A stretch of DNA of 64,000 bases from Trinickia diaoshuihuensis. GTDB lineage: Bacteria > Pseudomonadota > Gammaproteobacteria > Burkholderiales > Burkholderiaceae. Position 1 is the stretch's first letter. Every line of letters begins with the position of its first letter. The stretch lies in the NCBI RefSeq assembly GCF_003390925.1, contig NZ_QUBS01000086.1:95565-159564 (forward strand), written 5' to 3'. The notes beneath the pieces are model-generated. The model searched no databases and was not told the DNA's origin. It saw only the letters and a list, made by a program, of their open reading frames with translations. Positions 61,944 to 64,000 of this stretch are shown one piece after another. The position numbers and the translations under genes are program-made.

Positions 61944-62855
61944 ATGAAAAGCATTCGAAATGCATTGGCGTCATTGATGATGGCGGGGGCGCTCGTCGCA
62001 GCGCCCGTCTCGTTCGCCAAGGCGGTATCGCAGTCTTCGACGGCCTCGTTCGCGGTTGGACCGCAATACGACACGACGCACGTTTATGTCGAACCCGAAG
62101 CGTTCGACCGATTCACCGACAGCTTCGTGGCCACCTTCGGCGGCACGAAGTCGAAGCAAGGCGTATTTCAAGTGACGCCGACGCCTAGCCAGACGATGTC
62201 GCAACTCGTCTTCACGCCGGCCGGGACGATTTCGGTCTTCGGCTTCAAGACACCCATTCCGTACCCGTTCGGCTCCGAGCGCACGGGCTATCTCGTGACC
62301 GATATGGATGCCGCGGTTGCGTCGGCGCGTGCGCATGGCGCCGATGTGGTCGTCGAGACGTTCCCGGATCCGATCGGCCGCGACGCGATCGTTTCGTGGC
62401 CCGGCGGCCTGCACATGCAGTTGTATTGGCATACGCAGGCACCGCATTACGATCCGCTGCAGACCGTGCCTGAGAACCGGGTCTACGTGTCGGAGCAAAG
62501 CGCGGACAAACTGGTTCGCGACTTCGTCGCTTTCTCGCATGGGAAGGTCGTGTCCGACGTATCGCATGCACCCGGTATCGAGATTGGCCGCCCAAACGAT
62601 ACGTATCGCCGCGTACGCATCGAGTCCGGATTCGGAAATATGACGGTGCTCGTCACGGACGGCAGCTTGCCCTATCCGTTCGGACACGAGGTGACGGGAT
62701 ACGAAGTGCCGAACCTCGACGCGACGTTGACGCGAGCCCAAGCCGCCGGCGTGACCGTGCTCGTGCCGCCGTTCAAGTCGGACGGGCGCAATGCGGCGAT
62801 GGTGCAGTTCCCGGGCGGCTATGTCGCCGAGATCCACGACAGCGTGGCGAAGTGA
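61944..62855 (+). CDS. Secreted double-VOC (glyoxalase-like) protein
   Basis: The 303-residue protein has a signal peptide (residues 1-27, FAKA region) followed by two VOC-like halves: FAVGPQYDTTHVYVEPEAFDRFTDSFVATFGG with GLHMQLYWHTQAP, then NRVYVSEQSADKLVRDFVAFSHG with FPGGYVAEIHDS. The metal-ligand pattern is partly kept (HVYV, QLYW, EIHD). Periplasmic or secreted VOC proteins are uncommon; the substrate is unknown. AAAGGAAAAACATCCG lies before ATG 61944. It lies 94 bases after the amidohydrolase gene and 10 bases before the porin-like gene. Confidence 0.82.
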   Translation: MKSIRNALASLMMAGALVAAPVSFAKAVSQSSTASFAVGPQYDTTHVYVEPEAFDRFTDSFVATFGGTKSKQGVFQVTPTPSQTMSQLVFTPAGTISVFGFKTPIPYPFGSERTGYLVTDMDAAVASARAHGADVVVETFPDPIGRDAIVSWPGGLHMQLYWHTQAPHYDPLQTVPENRVYVSEQSADKLVRDFVAFSHGKVVSDVSHAPGIEIGRPNDTYRRVRIESGFGNMTVLVTDGSLPYPFGHEVTGYEVPNLDATLTRAQAAGVTVLVPPFKSDGRNAAMVQFPGGYVAEIHDSVAK

Positions 62856-62865
62856 GCGCCGTTGC

Positions 62866-63963
62866 ATGAGACGCTTCAAGCGCCCGAGCGGCAAACGCTC
62901 CTATCACGCAAGAGCGGCCGCGGGGTTAGCGGCGATGACGGGTCTGTGCCTGATCGGCCCGGGCTCGGCATTCGCCGATTCCACGGTCGAAAGCACGGCG
63001 CCCGCTTGCAGCGGCAAGCGGCCCGTCGTCATGTTCAATCGCTGGCAAGAAGATTGGTCTGTCCTTGCCAACCCTTGTGTCGCCCGCGAGCCGCTCGATA
63101 GCTTGAAATACGTTCCATTAAGCAAAGACGGAGAGTCGTACCTGTCGCTGGGGGCGAATCTGCGCGAGCGCATGGAAACCAACGACGCGCCGTTGTTCGG
63201 CATCGGTCCCGGCGCAAGCGATACGTATTTGATTCAGCGAATCGAAGTCGATGCCGATGCCCGTATCGCCAAGCATTGGCAGTTCTTCGTGCAGTTCGAA
63301 GACGCCCGAACGTATGGAAAGAACGTCATTACGCCGGTAGACAAGAATCCGCTCGATCTCGAGCAACTGTTCGTTACGTATTCGGGTGAACTCGGCGCAG
63401 GTACGTTCAAGATGCGCGTGGGTCGCCAGCAGATGGCTTTCGACCTTCAGCGTTTCATTTCCGTTCGCGACGGCCCCAATGTGCGTCAGTCGTTCGACGG
63501 GGTATGGACCGACTATGAGCTCGGTAAATGGCGTTTCATTGCCTACGCGACTCAACCGGTGCAGAACCGCTATGCATCGACGTTCGACGACAAATCGAGC
63601 CGCGACCTCACGTTCAGCGGCGTGCGCTTCGAGCGGCAATCGGTCGGGCCCGGCGATCTTTCCGGGTATTGGTCGCGCTATAACCGGCGCAACGCGCGTT
63701 TCACCGATGCGAGCGGAGACGAACATCGGGATGTTTGGGACCTGCGCTATACAGGCACGCGCAATCGCTTCGACTGGGACGTGGAAGCGATGTTGCAGAC
63801 GGGAACGGTAGGGCAGAACACAGTCAATGCTTGGGCGCTCGGCTCGATCGCCGGCTATTCGTTCGATGCGGCGTGGTCGCCGCGTGTCGCATTGCAGATC
63901 GATGCGGCATCGGGCGAGCTAAAGTCGAATGTGGTGTACGGGGGAGTTGAGGCGGGAAGTTGA
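62866..63963 (+). CDS. Alginate-export (AlgE-like) family outer-membrane protein, probably truncated
   Basis: The 365-residue protein begins with a Tat- or Sec-like signal (FKRPSGKRSYHARAAAG, then hydrophobic stretch, cleavage near SAFADS) and carries the alginate-export beta-barrel pattern: YLSLGANLRERMETND, LIQRIEVDADARIAKHWQFFVQFED, FVTYSGELGAGTFKMRVGRQQMAFDLQRFISVRDGPNVRQSFDG, and the FDWDVEAMLQTGTV block. Family members normally reach 430-470 residues with several further strands after the VALQIDAASG segment. Here the frame departs from the family pattern after ASGEL and stops at 63961-63963 (SNVVYGGVEAGS). A frameshift, deletion or insertion at about 63915 is likely; the rest lies outside or is missing. 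Confidence 0.75.
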   Translation: MRRFKRPSGKRSYHARAAAGLAAMTGLCLIGPGSAFADSTVESTAPACSGKRPVVMFNRWQEDWSVLANPCVAREPLDSLKYVPLSKDGESYLSLGANLRERMETNDAPLFGIGPGASDTYLIQRIEVDADARIAKHWQFFVQFEDARTYGKNVITPVDKNPLDLEQLFVTYSGELGAGTFKMRVGRQQMAFDLQRFISVRDGPNVRQSFDGVWTDYELGKWRFIAYATQPVQNRYASTFDDKSSRDLTFSGVRFERQSVGPGDLSGYWSRYNRRNARFTDASGDEHRDVWDLRYTGTRNRFDWDVEAMLQTGTVGQNTVNAWALGSIAGYSFDAAWSPRVALQIDAASGELKSNVVYGGVEAGS

Positions 63964-64000
63964 AGGCGGTGGAGGTTTCAGCTGAGAATCTGATTGTCGA

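Overview
The window is GC-rich, tightly packed Gram-negative DNA. Burkholderia-type porins, GcvA-type LysR regulators, a MipA/OmpV protein, an oxygen-dependent cobalamin gene set and a NiCoT metal transporter point to a Burkholderiaceae betaproteobacterium (Burkholderia/Paraburkholderia/Trinickia-like). The genus is inference. I saw no rRNA, tRNA, CRISPR array or intact insertion sequence.

Region 1 (1-8.8 kb). The 3' end of a nonribosomal peptide synthetase (adenylation, carrier, thioesterase) is followed by an Fe(II)/2-oxoglutarate cupin_8 oxygenase and an MFS exporter. These look like the distal end of a secondary-metabolite operon. A convergent FMN 2-hydroxyacid dehydrogenase and a three-gene operon (DUF4118 membrane protein, alpha/beta hydrolase, MipA) follow on the minus strand.

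Region 2 (8.9-25.7 kb). This is a catabolic island: AldA-like aldehyde dehydrogenase, two enolase-superfamily enzymes, a GMC oxidoreductase, an aldo/keto reductase, a succinate-semialdehyde-type dehydrogenase, a formaldehyde-activating enzyme (Fae) homologue, a porin, and a ProVWX-like ABC importer whose binding-protein gene lies about 5.5 kb from its ATPase and permease genes. Two LysR regulators and one MocR regulator are interspersed. Import of a quaternary amine or similar solute, oxidation of acid-sugar or aldehyde intermediates and formaldehyde handling are plausible; the substrate is unknown.

Region 3 (25.7-49.8 kb). This is a near-complete cobalamin locus in several divergent blocks: a NiCoT cobalt transporter behind a cobalamin riboswitch, cobQ, cobD, cobC, a DUF1289 gene, cobB, cobO, a cobA-cobE fusion, a second riboswitch ahead of cobW-cobN-chlI-like-VWA, a cbiG-cobJ fusion, cobI, a cobG-cobH fusion, cobL, cbiD, cobK and cobM. 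CobG and CobN indicate the oxygen-dependent, late-cobalt route, but CbiD takes the place of CobF and CbiG-like modules are present, so the pathway is a mosaic with three gene fusions.

Region 4 (49.9-64 kb). Accessory genes: two VOC proteins, a DUF985 cupin, and a small secreted protein (51369-51761) that closely resembles cholera-toxin/heat-labile-enterotoxin B subunits, with no A subunit in the window. An AraC regulator and a 956-residue winged-helix/ATPase/TPR-like regulator come next, then a run of small-molecule hydrolase genes: Tat-exported alpha/beta hydrolase, degenerate HD protein, two XapX membrane proteins, YcaC-like hydrolase, amidohydrolase with a Cys-rich tail, secreted glyoxalase-like protein, and an alginate-export-type porin that stops early at the right edge.

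The most notable items are the orphan AB5 B-subunit-like gene, the Fae-containing island, the mosaic cobalamin pathway with its fusions, and a 32-bp identical repeat that reads as a sigma70 promoter in front of two unrelated genes.
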